From: Cryobacterium psychrophilum
GTDB taxonomy: Bacteria; Actinomycetota; Actinomycetes; Actinomycetales; Microbacteriaceae
NCBI RefSeq assembly: GCF_004365915.1
Contig: NZ_SODI01000001.1
Location: forward strand, 2,232,001 to 2,296,000
Direction: 5' to 3'
DNA length: 64,000 bases
A model generated the notes under the pieces. That model had not been told where the DNA came from. It made no database searches and saw nothing but the letters and a program-made list of their open reading frames with translations. Positions 8,554-18,162 of the stretch are shown here, piece by piece; within the stretch, counting starts at the first letter, position 1; every line of letters begins with the position of its first letter. The translations under genes and the position numbers were made by a program.

Positions 8554-9216
8554 TTAGGTGGCGTCGGGTTCCTCGGCGGCGTCGGCGATGTTGGCCTCGA
8601 CGTCAGCAGCGTCCACTGCGGCCTCGACGCTCTCTGCCTCGGCGGCAGGCGTGTGCGAGTCGGGTGCGGTCGGCAGGCCGAGACGCGCGGTGAGCGCATC
8701 GCGGGACTGCTGGGCCGCGCGGCGCACCTCCTTGTCGGGGTCGCGCAGACGCGCCACGATCCACGAGTGGTGCTCCACGGTGCCGAGCGCGGCCAGGGCC
8801 TGCACGGCGGCGGCGCGTACGCGGGGGGTCTCGTCGGTGGTGAGGCGAGTGAGTCGCTTGAGGGCGTGCAGCTTGCGCAGCAGAATCACCTTGGCGCACA
8901 TTTCGCGGACGCGCCAGGACTGGTTGTCAAGACCGCCAATGACGGTTTCGTTGGCCGACTCGCTCCACACATACATGAGAGCGCGAGCGCCCCACAGCTC
9001 CGGCCAGTACAGTGAGGGAGCGCCATCCAGGATGCCCTGGGCATGCTCGCCGCCCACGTACAGCAAGAAGTCTTCACCCGCGTTGTCGCCCTTGAGCAGG
9101 GCAATGGAACGGTCGATGACCGCAGGCTCTCCGTACCGCTTGACCGCCGCAGCGATGCGGTCGGCAATGGGGAGATCGATGGGAACGACGGGTTCTGAAG
9201 ACGAATTCTTGCGCAT
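8554..9216 (-). CDS. HEAT-repeat domain protein
   Basis: 220 aa. The N-terminal half (about 20-100) resembles adaptor proteins that present paired helices. Residues about 100-180 form HEAT-type helical pairs, with NQSWRVREMCAKVILLRKLH, TPRVRAAAVQALAALG and DPDKEVRRAAQQSRDAL as successive repeats. The last 40 residues are acidic Ala/Glu/Asp-rich and likely disordered. Such proteins are scaffolds rather than enzymes. ATG at 9216 fits the domain start; a start at 9303 would add 29 low-complexity residues. It lies 37 bp upstream of the SGNH hydrolase on the same strand, so the two are probably co-transcribed. Confidence 0.75.
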   Translation of the reverse strand: MRKNSSSEPVVPIDLPIADRIAAAVKRYGEPAVIDRSIALLKGDNAGEDFLLYVGGEHAQGILDGAPSLYWPELWGARALMYVWSESANETVIGGLDNQSWRVREMCAKVILLRKLHALKRLTRLTTDETPRVRAAAVQALAALGTVEHHSWIVARLRDPDKEVRRAAQQSRDALTARLGLPTAPDSHTPAAEAESVEAAVDAADVEANIADAAEEPDAT

Positions 9217-9277
9217 TTGTATTAACGGTACCAACTGAGGGCGCCAACAACGAATATTGGCGGGGTTCAGGGAAGAT

Positions 9278-9778
9278 TCAGGCGGTAACGGATGCCGCGG
9301 CATCCGTTACAACTGCCGCCTCCGGTTCCGACAAGGTGCGTTCGAACCCCGAGGCGTTCTCAAAGATGCCGTAATTCCCGATGTCCCGGTAGCCGAGGCT
9401 GCGATACAGGGCGAGGGCCTCGGGCTGGGCGTATCCCGTCTCGAGGCGCACGCGGGCAAAACCGAGGCGCCCGGCGAGGGCTTCGAGGGCACGGAGAATG
9501 CTCCTTGCGTGGCCCTGGCGGCGGTAGTCGGGGTTGGTCCACATGCGCTTGATCTCGGCGGTCTCGGCGTCAAAACGGTGGATGCCGCCGCCGGCGACGG
9601 TGTGCTCGCCGTCGAGCAGCACGAGAAACCCACCGTTCGGCGCCTCGAATTCTTCGGCCGGAACATCTTCGGTCGAGTCACCGGCGCCCGCACCGTAACG
9701 CGAGTTGTATTCGAGGCGGAGACCCGCCAGGAGAGGGGCTACTTCGGGGGATGAGAAACGAACCAAGCTAAATTGCAC
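9278..9778 (-). CDS. GNAT-family N-acetyltransferase
   Basis: Acetyl-CoA-dependent acetyltransferase, 166 aa. The acetyl-CoA-binding motif A is MWTNPDYRRQGHARSILRAL (R/Q-x-x-G-x-A type), followed by the motif B region ALALYRSLGYRDIGNYG. The protein is of normal length. The substrate is unknown; neighbours give no clue. Its last codons coincide with a 26-bp perfect DNA palindrome (9285-9310), which encodes TDAAASV just before the stop. Confidence 0.85.
   Translation of the reverse strand: MQFSLVRFSSPEVAPLLAGLRLEYNSRYGAGAGDSTEDVPAEEFEAPNGGFLVLLDGEHTVAGGGIHRFDAETAEIKRMWTNPDYRRQGHARSILRALEALAGRLGFARVRLETGYAQPEALALYRSLGYRDIGNYGIFENASGFERTLSEPEAAVVTDAAASVTA
9285..9310. repeat. 26-bp perfect palindrome at the end of the GNAT gene
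   Basis: GTAACGGATGCCG is followed immediately by its exact reverse complement CGGCATCCGTTAC, with no loop. It lies inside the coding end of the acetyltransferase gene and contains the word CGGATGCC on both strands. It could act as a transcription-pausing structure or a protein-binding dyad; no T-run follows. Confidence 0.6.
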
Positions 9779-9847
9779 GTATACCAGTGTGCACGATCAG
9801 CCCGGGAATCAGCTGGTCGTGGTCCGGGCGCACCTAAACTCGTAGGC

Positions 9848-10294
9848 GTGTCAGTAAACCCAGACCTGCAGGGGCGTGTCTTTCCGCCCGTCGCGCCGTA
9901 TCTCGTTGGCCGTGAAAAGGTGCGCGAGTTCTCCCGCGCCGTGTTCGCGACCCATCCCATCAACCACGACCCGCTGGCGGCCCGCGCGGCCGGCCACGCC
10001 GATGTCGTGGCGCCGCCCACGTTCGCCGTGGTCGTGCAGGAGGCAACTCTCGCCCAGCTGCTCGCCGAACCCGACGCGGGCATTGACTTCAGTCGTGTCG
10101 TGCACGGCGACCAGCGATTCAGCTACACGCGACCCATCGTGGCCGGCGACGAGCTCACCGCCACGCTGTCTATCACGAGCATCAAGTCCCTCGGCGGTCA
10201 CGCCATGGTGACGGCCGTGTCCACCATCGTCGATGCGGCGGGCGACCACGTGGTCACCGCAACCTCGACCCTCGTCGTCAGGGGAGACGAATGA
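9848..10294 (+). CDS. HadA-like (3R)-hydroxyacyl-ACP dehydratase subunit
   Basis: Hot-dog-fold half of a heterodimeric dehydratase of type II fatty-acid elongation (MaoC N-terminal-domain type), 148 aa. Conserved features are YLVGREKVREFSRAVF at the N-terminus, VAPPTFAVVV, and VHGDQRFSYTRPIVAGDEL. GTG at 9848 gives the family's normal N-terminus (VNPDLQGRVFPPV); an upstream ATG at 9773 would add 25 unrelated residues. Its stop overlaps the next gene by 4 nt (ATGA), the usual arrangement for the A/B subunits. The pair followed by murB is a conserved actinobacterial block. The catalytic residues lie in the partner subunit. Confidence 0.88.
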   Translation: MSVNPDLQGRVFPPVAPYLVGREKVREFSRAVFATHPINHDPLAARAAGHADVVAPPTFAVVVQEATLAQLLAEPDAGIDFSRVVHGDQRFSYTRPIVAGDELTATLSITSIKSLGGHAMVTAVSTIVDAAGDHVVTATSTLVVRGDE

Positions 10295-10713
10295 ACCCCG
10301 ATTTCGCTTCACTGAGCGTCGGCGACGTCGTGGCCACCGCGAGTTTCTCGTTGACGCGCGATTCCCTCGTTCGGTACGCCGGGGCATCCGGTGACTTCAA
10401 TCCCATTCACTACCGTGACGATGTCGCCGTGTCGGTGGGGCTCTCCGGCGTTCTCGCGCACGGGATGCTCACCATGGGCTTCGCAGTGCAGCCCGTCGTC
10501 GACTGGGCTGGCGACCCGGCCCGGGTGGTCGACTACCAGGTGCGCTTCACGCGCCCGGTGTTCGTCGACCCGCTGACGGGCGCCGAAGTGACGGTGGCGG
10601 CCAAGGTTGGTGCCCTCGACGCGGATGCCCGCATCGCGCGCATCGACCTCACCGTGACGTTCAACGACCAGACCGTGCTTGGTAAGGCACAGGCCCGCGT
10701 CAGTTTCGCCTAG
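10291..10713 (+). CDS. HadB-like (3R)-hydroxyacyl-ACP dehydratase, MaoC type
   Basis: Catalytic hot-dog subunit (140 aa) dehydrating 3-hydroxyacyl-ACP. The hydratase-2 signature is plain: YAGASGDFNPIHYRDDVA with Asp and His, then LAHGMLTMGF. Translation is coupled to the HadA-like gene by ATGA overlap. The two chains should form a heterodimer in which this subunit supplies the active site. murB follows 43 bp later in the same direction. Confidence 0.9.
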   Translation: MNPDFASLSVGDVVATASFSLTRDSLVRYAGASGDFNPIHYRDDVAVSVGLSGVLAHGMLTMGFAVQPVVDWAGDPARVVDYQVRFTRPVFVDPLTGAEVTVAAKVGALDADARIARIDLTVTFNDQTVLGKAQARVSFA

Positions 10714-10756
10714 CGTCTACCTGCCCGAACCCGTGTCACAACGTCTGGAATCTTCG

Positions 10757-11893
10757 ATGATCGAGCCCCTTGCCTTCTCCGAGCTCACCACCATGCGCGT
10801 GGGCGGCCCGCCGAGCGCCATGGTGGCGCCCGCGACCGAGCAGGCGCTCATCAACGAGGCACTGGTCGTGTGGGGAATCGATGAAGAGTGGATGCTGCTC
10901 GGAGGCGGCTCGAACACGGTGGTGAGCGACGAGGGCTTTGACGGGATCGTCATTCGCGTGCTCACCCGCGGCATCGAGGTTCTCGCGGATGCGGGCGACG
11001 GGCTCGTGCGGCTGCGCGTGCAGGCCGGGGAGCCGTGGGACGACCTCGTCGCCCACACCGTGGAGCAGGGTTGGGCCGGCATCGAGGCGCTCTCCGGAAT
11101 CCCCGGATCGAGCGGCGCGGCCCCGGTGCAGAACATTGGCGCCTACGGGCAGGAGCTCTCCGACAGCCTCCTGGCCGTGGATTTTCTCGACTACGAGACG
11201 GGAGAGGTGCGCCGCATGGATGCCGCGGAGCTGGAACTCGGCTACCGCACGTCCGCGCTCAAGCAGGGACTGCGCGGAATCGTGGTGGCAATCGAGCTGG
11301 GGCTGCGGGATACCCGCGCCGAGGCCTACGTTCTGGGGTCGGCGCTCAGCCAGCCGGTGGCGTACGCGCAGCTGGCCGTTGCCCTCGGCGTGCAACCGGG
11401 CGACCGTGTGCCGCTTGCGACCGTGCGGGACACGGTGCTCGGGCTGCGCGCGGCCAAGGGCATGGTGCTTGACCCGAACGACCCAGACACCGCGAGCGCC
11501 GGCTCGTTCTTCACGAACCCGATCGTGACCGAGCAGTTCGCTCGCACGCTGCCGGCGACGGCTCCCCGGTGGGTGCTGGAACCTGAGCTGCCCGACCGGA
11601 TCATTCCGCTTGACGAGTACGCCGGTGTCGGGCCGATGCCGGGGGTCAGAGACCCGCGTCCCGTCAAGCTCAGCGCCGCGTGGCTGATCGAGAATTCGGG
11701 GGTGCGCAAGGGCTTTCACCTGCCCGGCTCCCGGGCCGCCGTGTCGAGCAAACACACGCTCGCGCTCACCAACACGGGCGGGGCATCCGCCGCGGACATC
11801 GCCGAGCTGGCGCGCTACGTGCTCGGCCGGGTGCAGGCCGAATTCGGCGTGAACCTGCAGCCTGAGCCCGTTCTGGTGGGACTCGAACTGTAG
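10757..11893 (+). CDS. murB: UDP-N-acetylenolpyruvoylglucosamine reductase MurB
   Basis: FAD/NADPH enzyme making UDP-MurNAc, the second committed step of peptidoglycan precursor synthesis, in the cytosol. 378 aa. The FAD-binding part has MLLGGGSNTVVSDEGFDG and IPGSSGAAPVQNIGAYGQEL; the C-terminal MurB domain has ASAGSFFTNPIV with the proton-donor Ser, and AAWLIENSGVRKGF. The C-terminal region QPEPVLVG closes the protein normally. ATG at 10757 is preferred; an in-frame GTG at 10733 would add eight residues and has no better ribosome site. Confidence 0.96.
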   Translation: MIEPLAFSELTTMRVGGPPSAMVAPATEQALINEALVVWGIDEEWMLLGGGSNTVVSDEGFDGIVIRVLTRGIEVLADAGDGLVRLRVQAGEPWDDLVAHTVEQGWAGIEALSGIPGSSGAAPVQNIGAYGQELSDSLLAVDFLDYETGEVRRMDAAELELGYRTSALKQGLRGIVVAIELGLRDTRAEAYVLGSALSQPVAYAQLAVALGVQPGDRVPLATVRDTVLGLRAAKGMVLDPNDPDTASAGSFFTNPIVTEQFARTLPATAPRWVLEPELPDRIIPLDEYAGVGPMPGVRDPRPVKLSAAWLIENSGVRKGFHLPGSRAAVSSKHTLALTNTGGASAADIAELARYVLGRVQAEFGVNLQPEPVLVGLEL

Positions 11894-11931
11894 GTCACCG
11901 TGGCGCAGGGACGCGTCACCCGGCGGCCCGG

Positions 11932-12223
11932 TTAGCCTGCGCGACGGGCGGGGGCCGCGATCCCGGCGGCAATGAGGCCGAGGCCGAGACCGAGGACGAT
12001 CACCCCGCCGAGCAGGGGCGTTCGTTTCAGGTGTGCCGACACAGGAAGCCGCGGGAGAAGAAGCAGGTGCCGAACCCGCCCCTCTACCGATTCCCGCGGA
12101 GCCGGAGCCGAAGCCGGAGCCGAAACGGGACGGAGGGATGGCGAGGTCGGCCTCGCGATCGCGGCGCACCAGAGAGACGATGAGCCAGGCGATGCCGCCA
12201 ACGAGGAGCAGGCCCAAATTCAA
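11932..12223 (-). pseudogene. Small two-TM protein, frameshifted
   Basis: A TTG start at 12223, 25 nt after the ABC-2 permease stop, opens MNLGLLLVGGIAWLIVSLVR, a clear first helix with a basic stop-transfer. A second helix, LLGGVIVLGLGLGLIAAGIA, ends properly at 11932 but in another frame. One indel in the Pro/Gly/Ser-rich linker (about 12040-12130; a G4 run lies there) would join them into a roughly 96-residue two-helix protein at the end of the ABC operon. It could be a real mutation or a read error. Function unknown. Confidence 0.5.
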
Positions 12224-12248
12224 CCTGTGGCCTCTCAGCCGGCGGTAA

Positions 12249-13061
12249 CTACGTGTCCTTGCGGATCCAGCGGAACGTCACGCGGCTGAGCACGAGACCC
12301 ACCACGAGCCAGAGACCGAGGGCCAGGGCCACGCCCACCAGGTTCCACGTGCCGGTCTGCTCGGCGGCCGCGAAGTCCTCGGGGAGAAAGACGGCGCGCA
12401 TACCCTGGGCCATCCACTTGAGCGGGAACACGCTCGCGAGGTGCTGCATCCACTCCGGCAGGTTGGTGAATTGCAGATAGACGCCCGAGATGAACTGCAG
12501 CACGAGCACAATCGGAATGACGACGGCCGTGGCGCTCTTGCCGGAACGGGGAACGGCTGAGAGCGCTATGCCGAGAAACGCCGAGGTGATCATGCCGACA
12601 ATGAACACCCACGCGAAGGTGAGCCATTTCTCGGACTCGGTCGGCAGTGAGATCGCGAGTACGAACCGCGCCACGAGCAGCAGCAGTCCTGCCTGCAGGA
12701 CGCCGGTCACGAAAACCTGTCCGATCTTCCCGACGAAGTAGCTTATCGGCGAGAGCGGTGTGCCGCCGAGCCGCTTGAGGGTTCCATCGCTCTTTTCGCC
12801 CGCAATGTCCACGGCGAGGTTTTGCACGCCGGAGAGCAGCATCCCGGCCGCGAGCATGCCGGGCAGAAAATACGCGCCAGCGCTCACGCCGCCGGTCCCG
12901 TCAGGGTTTGTCCCGAAGTTACCCGCCGCGCTGAACGCCGCGGTCAAGATGCCCAGCATGATGAACGGGAACAAGAACGTGAAGAACAGGGTGTCGGGCG
13001 AACGAAAATACACCCGCGTCTCGTAGCCGATTCGCGACAGGCCGAGAGCGAGAACGTTCAT
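12249..13061 (-). CDS. ABC-2 type transporter permease
   Basis: Membrane subunit of an ABC-2 exporter (270 aa, six helices predicted): an N-terminal amphipathic segment GYETRVYFRSPDTLFFTFLF, helices near 30-50, 100-125, 140-160, 180-200, 205-225 and 240-265, and the family's re-entrant Gly/Pro-rich segment. It belongs with the ATPase gene encoded just upstream on the same strand; start and stop overlap by 4 nt. Exported substrate (lipid, drug or polysaccharide) is unknown. Confidence 0.88.
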   Translation of the reverse strand: MNVLALGLSRIGYETRVYFRSPDTLFFTFLFPFIMLGILTAAFSAAGNFGTNPDGTGGVSAGAYFLPGMLAAGMLLSGVQNLAVDIAGEKSDGTLKRLGGTPLSPISYFVGKIGQVFVTGVLQAGLLLLVARFVLAISLPTESEKWLTFAWVFIVGMITSAFLGIALSAVPRSGKSATAVVIPIVLVLQFISGVYLQFTNLPEWMQHLASVFPLKWMAQGMRAVFLPEDFAAAEQTGTWNLVGVALALGLWLVVGLVLSRVTFRWIRKDT

Positions 13062-13887
13062 GCGGTCTCCTCCTTCGCCGGTGGGGTGGATGCCGCGTCG
13101 CCGTCGCCGAGCGCCGCCCTGCTGCGCGCCGTGTCGGTCTGGGCGTCGTGATCGCGCACGAGCGCGAGGTAGACGTCCTCGAGGCTTGGGCGGATGACCT
13201 CAAGATCCTGGGGTTCCGCGCCGCCCAGGCTTTCCACGAGGCGTGGCCACCACGCGCGCGGGTTCGGCGGTGCGCTCCTGCCGCGTCGCTCCGGAGGCGT
13301 CTCGCCAGCGCACGAGGGGAATTCTGGCCTGCGCCCCGCCAATCTGGTCGATGGTGCCGATGTCGATGAGCTCGCCGCCGGCAATGATTCCGGCCCGATC
13401 GCCGAGCTGCGCGGCCTCGTCGAGGTAGTGCGTGGTCAGCAGGATCGTGGTGCCCTCAGACTTGAGCCCACGGATGAGGGCCCAGAACTGGTGCCTGGCC
13501 TCGGGATCGAACCCCGGGGTCGGTTCGTCAAGAAAGAGAAGTTCGGGGCGTCCGATGATGCCCAGCGCCACATCCACTCGCCGACGCTGGCCGCCGGAGA
13601 GTTTGCTGATGCGAGTTCTCGCCTTCTCGCGCAGGCCGGCCGCGTCGATCACCTCGTCGACGTTTCTGGGGTGCGGGTCGACGCCGAGCACGCTCACCTC
13701 GCCCCCCGCTGCGGTCGCGGTAGCCCTCGAGGATCTCGATGGTGGTGCTCTTGCCGGCACCGTTCGGCCCCAGCAGGGCGAAGGTCTCCCCGGCGGCGAT
13801 GTCGAAGCTGACCCCGTCGACGGCCGCAACCGTGCCGTACGACTTACGCAGGTTCCGAACACCAACCACCGGATACGTGGATGCCAT
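13058..13887 (-). pseudogene. ABC-2 exporter ATPase gene with two frameshifts
   Basis: The complete ATPase is readable only across three frames. From ATG 13887: Walker A LLGPNGAGKST and EILEGYRDRSGG. After the C-run at 13702-13707 the frame changes to GEVSVLGVDPHPRN, signature SKLSGGQRRRVDVALG, Walker B LLFLDEPT and H-loop LTTHYLDEA. Near 13241-13256 it changes again to RLVESLGGAEPQDLEV and the family C-terminus PSLEDVYLALV, ending over the permease start. Removing one base at each site restores a normal protein of about 275 aa. All catalytic motifs are intact and the permease is undamaged, so I favour sequence error over decay, though a recent pseudogene is possible. Confidence 0.8.
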
Positions 13888-13938
13888 GTCTACAGAATGC
13901 CCCCATTCGGCGACGCTCGCCAGTGGTTCACTCGGGGG

Positions 13939-15141
13939 TTAGGCGAAGAGGCGCTGCAGGCGCTGTACGCCCTCGAGCAGGGCGGCGTCGCCGAGCGCAT
14001 AGGACAGGCGCAGGAAGCCGCTCGGGCCGAAGGCCTCCCCTGGCACGACGGCCACCTCCGCCTTATCGAGGATGAGGTCAGCGAGCTCGAGCGACGAGGT
14101 GGGCGTGACGCCGGCCCACTCGCGGCCGAGCAGGCCGGTCACATCGGGGTAGACATAGAACGCGCCCTGCGGAGTGGGCGTCAGGATGCCCTCGATCTTG
14201 TTGAGTTCGGCGACGACGAGCTGGCGGCGCCGGTCGAATGCGCTGTGCATCTCACGGGCGGCGTCCTGCGGACCGTTGAGGGCCGCAATGGCGGCGCGCT
14301 GCGAGATGTTCGACACGTTGGATGACAGGTGGGACTGCAGGTTGCCGGCCGCCTTCATGGCGTCGGCGGGGCCGACCATCCAGCCCACGCGCCACCCGGT
14401 CATGGCGTAGGTCTTGGCCACGCCGTTCACGAGGATGGTTCGGTCGGCGAGGGCGGGAACGGCCTCGACAATGGAGACCGCGCGCATACCGTCGTAGACG
14501 AGGTTCTGGTAGATCTCATCGGAGATGACCCAGAGGCCGTTCTCCTCGGCCCAGTCACCGATGGCCTTGGTCTGCTCCGGCGAATACACGGCACCGGTGG
14601 GATTGGAGGGCGAGACGAACAGCAGCACCTTGGTGCGTGGGGTTCGTGCGGCCTCAAGCTGTTCCACGGTGACGAGGTAGCCCTGGTCGCTGCCAGCGAA
14701 GACGTTGACGGGGACACCGCCGGCGAGCCGGATCGCCTCGGGATAGGTGGTCCAGTACGGCGTGGGAACGATCACTTCGTCGCCCGGATCGAGCAGTGTG
14801 GCGAAGGCCTGGTACACGGCCTGCTTGCCGCCGTTGGTGACGACCACCTGGCTCGGTGAAACGGAGAGCCCGCTGTCACGCAGGGTCTTTGCCGCAACGG
14901 CTTCGCGCAGGTCCGGCAGTCCGGCCGCCGGGGTGTAGCGGTAGTTCTTGGGATCGTGCACGGCCGCGAGGGCCGCTTCCACGATGTGTGCGGGGGTGAC
15001 AAAGTCCGGCTCCCCGGCTGCGAAGCTGATCACCGGTCGCCCGGCGGCCTGCAATGCCTTCGCCCTCCCGTCAACCTTGAGGGTCGCCGACTCCGCAATG
15101 GAGCCGATCCGGGTGGAAATCCGCTGGAGTTCGTGTTTCAC
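13939..15141 (-). CDS. Class I PLP aminotransferase (aspartate aminotransferase-like)
   Basis: Cytosolic fold-type I aminotransferase, 400 aa. PLP lysine lies in [19 protein letters not shown]. The cofactor-binding motifs [11 protein letters not shown] and [13 protein letters not shown] and the substrate arginine region GFLRLSYAL are present. The closest known group is the Ib aspartate aminotransferases (AspB/AspC), which also serve other amino acids. It lies directly upstream of tRNA-Trp/secE on the opposite strand, a conserved actinobacterial neighbourhood. It may be co-transcribed with the ABC exporter 51 bp downstream. Confidence 0.9.
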   Translation of the reverse strand: MKHELQRISTRIGSIAESATLKVDGRAKALQAAGRPVISFAAGEPDFVTPAHIVEAALAAVHDPKNYRYTPAAGLPDLREAVAAKTLRDSGLSVSPSQVVVTNGGKQAVYQAFATLLDPGDEVIVPTPYWTTYPEAIRLAGGVPVNVFAGSDQGYLVTVEQLEAARTPRTKVLLFVSPSNPTGAVYSPEQTKAIGDWAEENGLWVISDEIYQNLVYDGMRAVSIVEAVPALADRTILVNGVAKTYAMTGWRVGWMVGPADAMKAAGNLQSHLSSNVSNISQRAAIAALNGPQDAAREMHSAFDRRRQLVVAELNKIEGILTPTPQGAFYVYPDVTGLLGREWAGVTPTSSLELADLILDKAEVAVVPGEAFGPSGFLRLSYALGDAALLEGVQRLQRLFA

Positions 15142-15328
15142 GCTTCGAGCATACGGGGCACCGCGCAGGCACGCCAGAGCGGTGCCCCGAATTGGCGGCG
15201 AACCCGTCGTCGACGGCTCCCGACTTTACACTCGGCCCCGAGTCACCTAGACTTGGTGGAGGTAGTTGAATTCTGCCATGCTTTTTTGCGCCTTTTTGGT
15301 GTGGTGGGGCATGCGAAATTTACTCCAT

Positions 15329-15401
15329 AGGGTGGTGGCTCAATTGGTAGAGCAGCGGTCTCCAAAACCGCAGGTTGCAGGTTCGAGTCCTGTCCGCCCT
15401 G
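15329..15401 (+). tRNA. tRNA-Trp (CCA)
   Basis: Cloverleaf of 73 nt: acceptor AGGGTGG/CCGCCCT with one G-U pair, anticodon stem GCGGT/ACCGC with loop CTCCAAA (anticodon CCA), T-arm GCAGG TTCGAGT CCTGT. CCA is not encoded. It is immediately followed by secE, as is usual in bacteria. Confidence 0.96.
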
Positions 15402-15443
15402 CAAGTCGGTGGTAAATCCATCGGCCCATGAAAGGTGTAACAG

Positions 15444-15713
15444 GTGGCCCGAAAAGTTGTCGACGAACCCGGTGAGGAAGTTGTCGCGAACGCAAGAATG
15501 GCCCGCGAATCCAAACGCGGTCCCTTCGCTCGGTTGTCCCTGTTCTTCCGACAGGTCATCGCCGAACTCCGCAAGGTCGTCACGCCGACCCGTAAGGAGC
15601 TGCTCAGCTACACCGGTGTCGTACTCGTTTTCGTCGTGATCATGATGGTTATCGTTTCCGCGTTCGACTGGGTGTTCGCCTTCGTGGTCACCTACATGTT
15701 CGGCACGCCGTAA
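15444..15713 (+). CDS. secE: Preprotein translocase subunit SecE
   Basis: Single-span subunit that clamps the SecY channel, 89 aa, GTG start at 15444 with GAAAGG upstream. The conserved cytoplasmic amphipathic helix is FRQVIAELRKVVTPTRKELL, followed by one transmembrane helix (about 58-80). The first 25 residues are a variable, charged actinobacterial extension. Followed by nusG in the standard order. Confidence 0.95.
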   Translation: MARKVVDEPGEEVVANARMARESKRGPFARLSLFFRQVIAELRKVVTPTRKELLSYTGVVLVFVVIMMVIVSAFDWVFAFVVTYMFGTP

Positions 15714-15801
15714 CCGTTCGAGCTGCCGCACCCCATCATGGCAACGCCGTAGCGGCGGGTTTCCTGACGAAGCAAGCGAAATAGAGAAGGATTGAGATTT
15801 A

Positions 15802-16761
15802 GTGACTGAGACGAAGCATGACGATGTCGACTGGGCCACTGCCGCCGAGCAGTCCGGCGACGACGATGAGGCACAAGAGGGCAACACCCTCGCCGCCGAA
15901 GAGAATTCGGTAGAGGCCGCCGAGCACGCTGCCCTGCACGTCATCGACGAGAACGACGACGTCGAGGTCAACCTCGATGCAGCCCTCGACGCGCTTGCCG
16001 ATTCGTCCGATCCCGAAGCCGACGTAATCGTCGACGACGCGCTCGACATCGATTCTGTTGGTGAAGCGGATGCCTCGGTTGCGGCCGTCGAGGGCGAAGG
16101 AGAGATTGTCACCGAGGAGGCTTCCGAGGAAGCCCCCGCAGAGGTCGACCCGTACGATGCGTTCCGCAAGGAGCTGCGCTTCCTGCCCGGCAAGTGGTAC
16201 GTCATCCACTCCTACGCCGGCTTCGAGCGTCGCGTGAAGTCGAACATCGAGAACCGCAAGCAGTCCATGGCCATGGAAGATTTCATCTACCAGGTCGAGG
16301 TTCCGATGGAAGATGTCGTCGAGATTAAGAATGGCCAGCGCAAGATGGTCACTCGAGTCCGCATCCCGGGCTACGTGCTCGTGCGCATGGACCTCGACGA
16401 GGACAGCTGGTCGGTTGTTCGCCACACGCCCGGTGTCACGGGCTTCGTGGGTAACGCCCACAACCCCACCCCCCTGCGTTTCGAGGAGGCTTTCGGCATG
16501 CTCAAGGGTCTCGTCGAGATTCAGGAAGCACCTGCTGCAAAGGGCAAGGCGCACAGCGGCAAGTCCCCGCAGCGCGTCGTCGCTGCCGAGGTCGACTACG
16601 AAATCGGCGAGACGATCACCATCAAGGAAGGTTCGTTCGCGGGCCTGCCCGGTTCCATCAGCGAGATCAAGCCAGAGAGCGGCAAGCTCATTGTGCTCGT
16701 GTCCCTCTTCGAGCGCGAGACCCCGGTCGAGCTCAGCTTCGATCAGGTCACCAAGCTCTAG
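15802..16761 (+). CDS. nusG: Transcription termination/antitermination factor NusG
   Basis: Binds RNA polymerase and modulates pausing and Rho termination. 319 aa, versus about 180 in E. coli, because residues 1-115 form a very acidic Asp/Glu-rich arm typical of actinobacterial NusG. The NGN domain starts at [20 protein letters not shown] and includes [13 protein letters not shown]; the KOW domain is [23 protein letters not shown] start at 15802 follows AGAAGG. An insertion rich in Ala/Lys ([13 protein letters not shown]) separates the two domains. Upstream of rplK and rplA. Confidence 0.96.
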   Translation: MTETKHDDVDWATAAEQSGDDDEAQEGNTLAAEENSVEAAEHAALHVIDENDDVEVNLDAALDALADSSDPEADVIVDDALDIDSVGEADASVAAVEGEGEIVTEEASEEAPAEVDPYDAFRKELRFLPGKWYVIHSYAGFERRVKSNIENRKQSMAMEDFIYQVEVPMEDVVEIKNGQRKMVTRVRIPGYVLVRMDLDEDSWSVVRHTPGVTGFVGNAHNPTPLRFEEAFGMLKGLVEIQEAPAAKGKAHSGKSPQRVVAAEVDYEIGETITIKEGSFAGLPGSISEIKPESGKLIVLVSLFERETPVELSFDQVTKL

Positions 16762-16857
16762 GCTCCAGTAGCTCAGTCCCCAAACCACCGGGGCCCGTCC
16801 GGGCCACCGGGAGAGCAGCCCTTCGGGGCCGCTCGAAACGAAAGAGAAGGAAGAACA

Positions 16858-17289
16858 ATGGCACCGAAGAAGAAGGTTACAGGTCTGATCAAACTTCAGA
16901 TCAAGGCCGGCGCCGCTAACCCCGCACCGCCCATCGGGCCGGCACTGGGTCAGCACGGCGTCAACATCATGGAATTCTGCAAGGCCTACAACGCTGCAAC
17001 AGAAGCCCAGCGCGGAAACGTCATCCCGGTTGAGATCACCGTGTACGACGACCGTTCATTCACGTTCATTTTGAAGACCCCGCCCGCAGCGGAGCTCATC
17101 AAGAAGGCGGCCGGAGTTGCCAAGGGCAGCGGAACCCCGCACACCGTCAAGGTCGCCAAGCTCACGCAGGCACAGATCCGCGAAATCGCCGAGACGAAGA
17201 TGGCTGACCTCAACGCCAATGACATGGAAGCCGCCGCGAAGATCATTGCCGGCACGGCTCGCTCCATGGGCGTCACGGTCGAGGCCTAA
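16858..17289 (+). CDS. rplK: 50S ribosomal protein L11
   Basis: 143 aa, full length. The N-terminal domain has [20 protein letters not shown] with the Pro-rich switch, and the C-terminal RNA-binding domain has [12 protein letters not shown] at the end. L11 organises the GTPase-associated centre with 23S rRNA. A strong GAGAAGGAAG site precedes the ATG. The 96-bp gap after nusG is G/C rich with potential stem-loops that could serve L1-type autoregulation, but I cannot resolve a defined structure. Confidence 0.97.
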   Translation: MAPKKKVTGLIKLQIKAGAANPAPPIGPALGQHGVNIMEFCKAYNAATEAQRGNVIPVEITVYDDRSFTFILKTPPAAELIKKAAGVAKGSGTPHTVKVAKLTQAQIREIAETKMADLNANDMEAAAKIIAGTARSMGVTVEA

Positions 17290-17392
17290 GCCTCATCCCC
17301 TGGCGCACTTGCGCCTTCAGTAAGTAGCACGTCGTGGAAGAGCCAGCCAGGCTCACGAAAACCACATCCTCAGTACACACAGGAGATTTCAC

Positions 17393-18082
17393 ATGGCAAC
17401 TAAGTCAAAGGCATACCGCGCCTCTGCCGAGAAAATCGGCGCAGACACGTTTTACACGCCGGCCGCAGCCGTCGCTCTCGCCAAGGAGACCGGCTCGTCC
17501 AAGTTCAACTCCACCGTTGAGGTCGCCCTCCGCCTCGGAGTAGACCCCCGCAAGGCCGACCAGATGGTTCGCGGTACCGTGATTCTTCCTCACGGCACCG
17601 GACGCACCGCTCGCGTCATCGTCTTCGCAACGGGCCCCGCGGCCGAGGCGGCTATCGCTGCCGGCGCCGACGAGGTTGGTGGCGACGAGCTCATCGAGAA
17701 GGTAGCGGCCGGTTACACCTCGTTCGACTCCGCTGTATCCACCCCGGAGCTCATGGGTAAGGTCGGACGCCTCGGAAAGGTACTCGGCCCGCGTGGCCTC
17801 ATGCCGAACCCGAAGACCGGCACCGTGACGCCCGACGTCGCGAAGGCTGTTTCCGATATTAAGGGTGGAAAGATCGCCTTCCGCGTTGATAAGCACGCCA
17901 ACGTACACTTCGTTGTCGGCAAGGCGAGCTTCTCTGTTGAGGAGCTCAACGAGAACATCGAAGCCGCCCTCGAAGAGGTCGTTCGTCTCAAGCCCAGCTC
18001 TGCCAAAGGCCGCTACATCACGAAGGGCGTCGTTTCGACCACTTTCGGCCCCGCCATCCAGCTCGATGTGAACGCGTTCTAA
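17393..18082 (+). CDS. rplA: 50S ribosomal protein L1
   Basis: 229 aa, L1-stalk protein that contacts exiting tRNA and, in many bacteria, represses its own operon by binding leader RNA. The L1 signature [19 protein letters not shown] is intact, as is the C-terminal [20 protein letters not shown]. It ends the secE-nusG-rplK-rplA cluster and is followed by a very strong terminator. Confidence 0.97.
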   Translation: MATKSKAYRASAEKIGADTFYTPAAAVALAKETGSSKFNSTVEVALRLGVDPRKADQMVRGTVILPHGTGRTARVIVFATGPAAEAAIAAGADEVGGDELIEKVAAGYTSFDSAVSTPELMGKVGRLGKVLGPRGLMPNPKTGTVTPDVAKAVSDIKGGKIAFRVDKHANVHFVVGKASFSVEELNENIEAALEEVVRLKPSSAKGRYITKGVVSTTFGPAIQLDVNAF

Positions 18083-18106
18083 GCTCCCTCACGCCGTAGC
18101 TCGCTG

Positions 18107-18152
18107 CACAACAAAGCAGGGCCCGTCTTCGGACGGGCCCTGCTTTGTTGTG
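18107..18152. terminator. Bidirectional terminator, 21-bp perfect stem with TTCG loop
   Basis: CACAACAAAGCAGGGCCCGTC pairs exactly with its complement 4 nt later; the loop is TTCG. A-rich and T-rich outer parts allow termination of rplA on one strand and of the convergent dehydrogenase gene on the other. Confidence 0.92.
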
Positions 18153-18162
18153 TGCGGCGGCG

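Noticed and set aside
10736..12223. Nearly 500-codon minus-strand frame opposite murB
   Set aside because: Only its first 40-60 codons look protein-like (the small frameshifted membrane protein); the remainder is antisense to murB.
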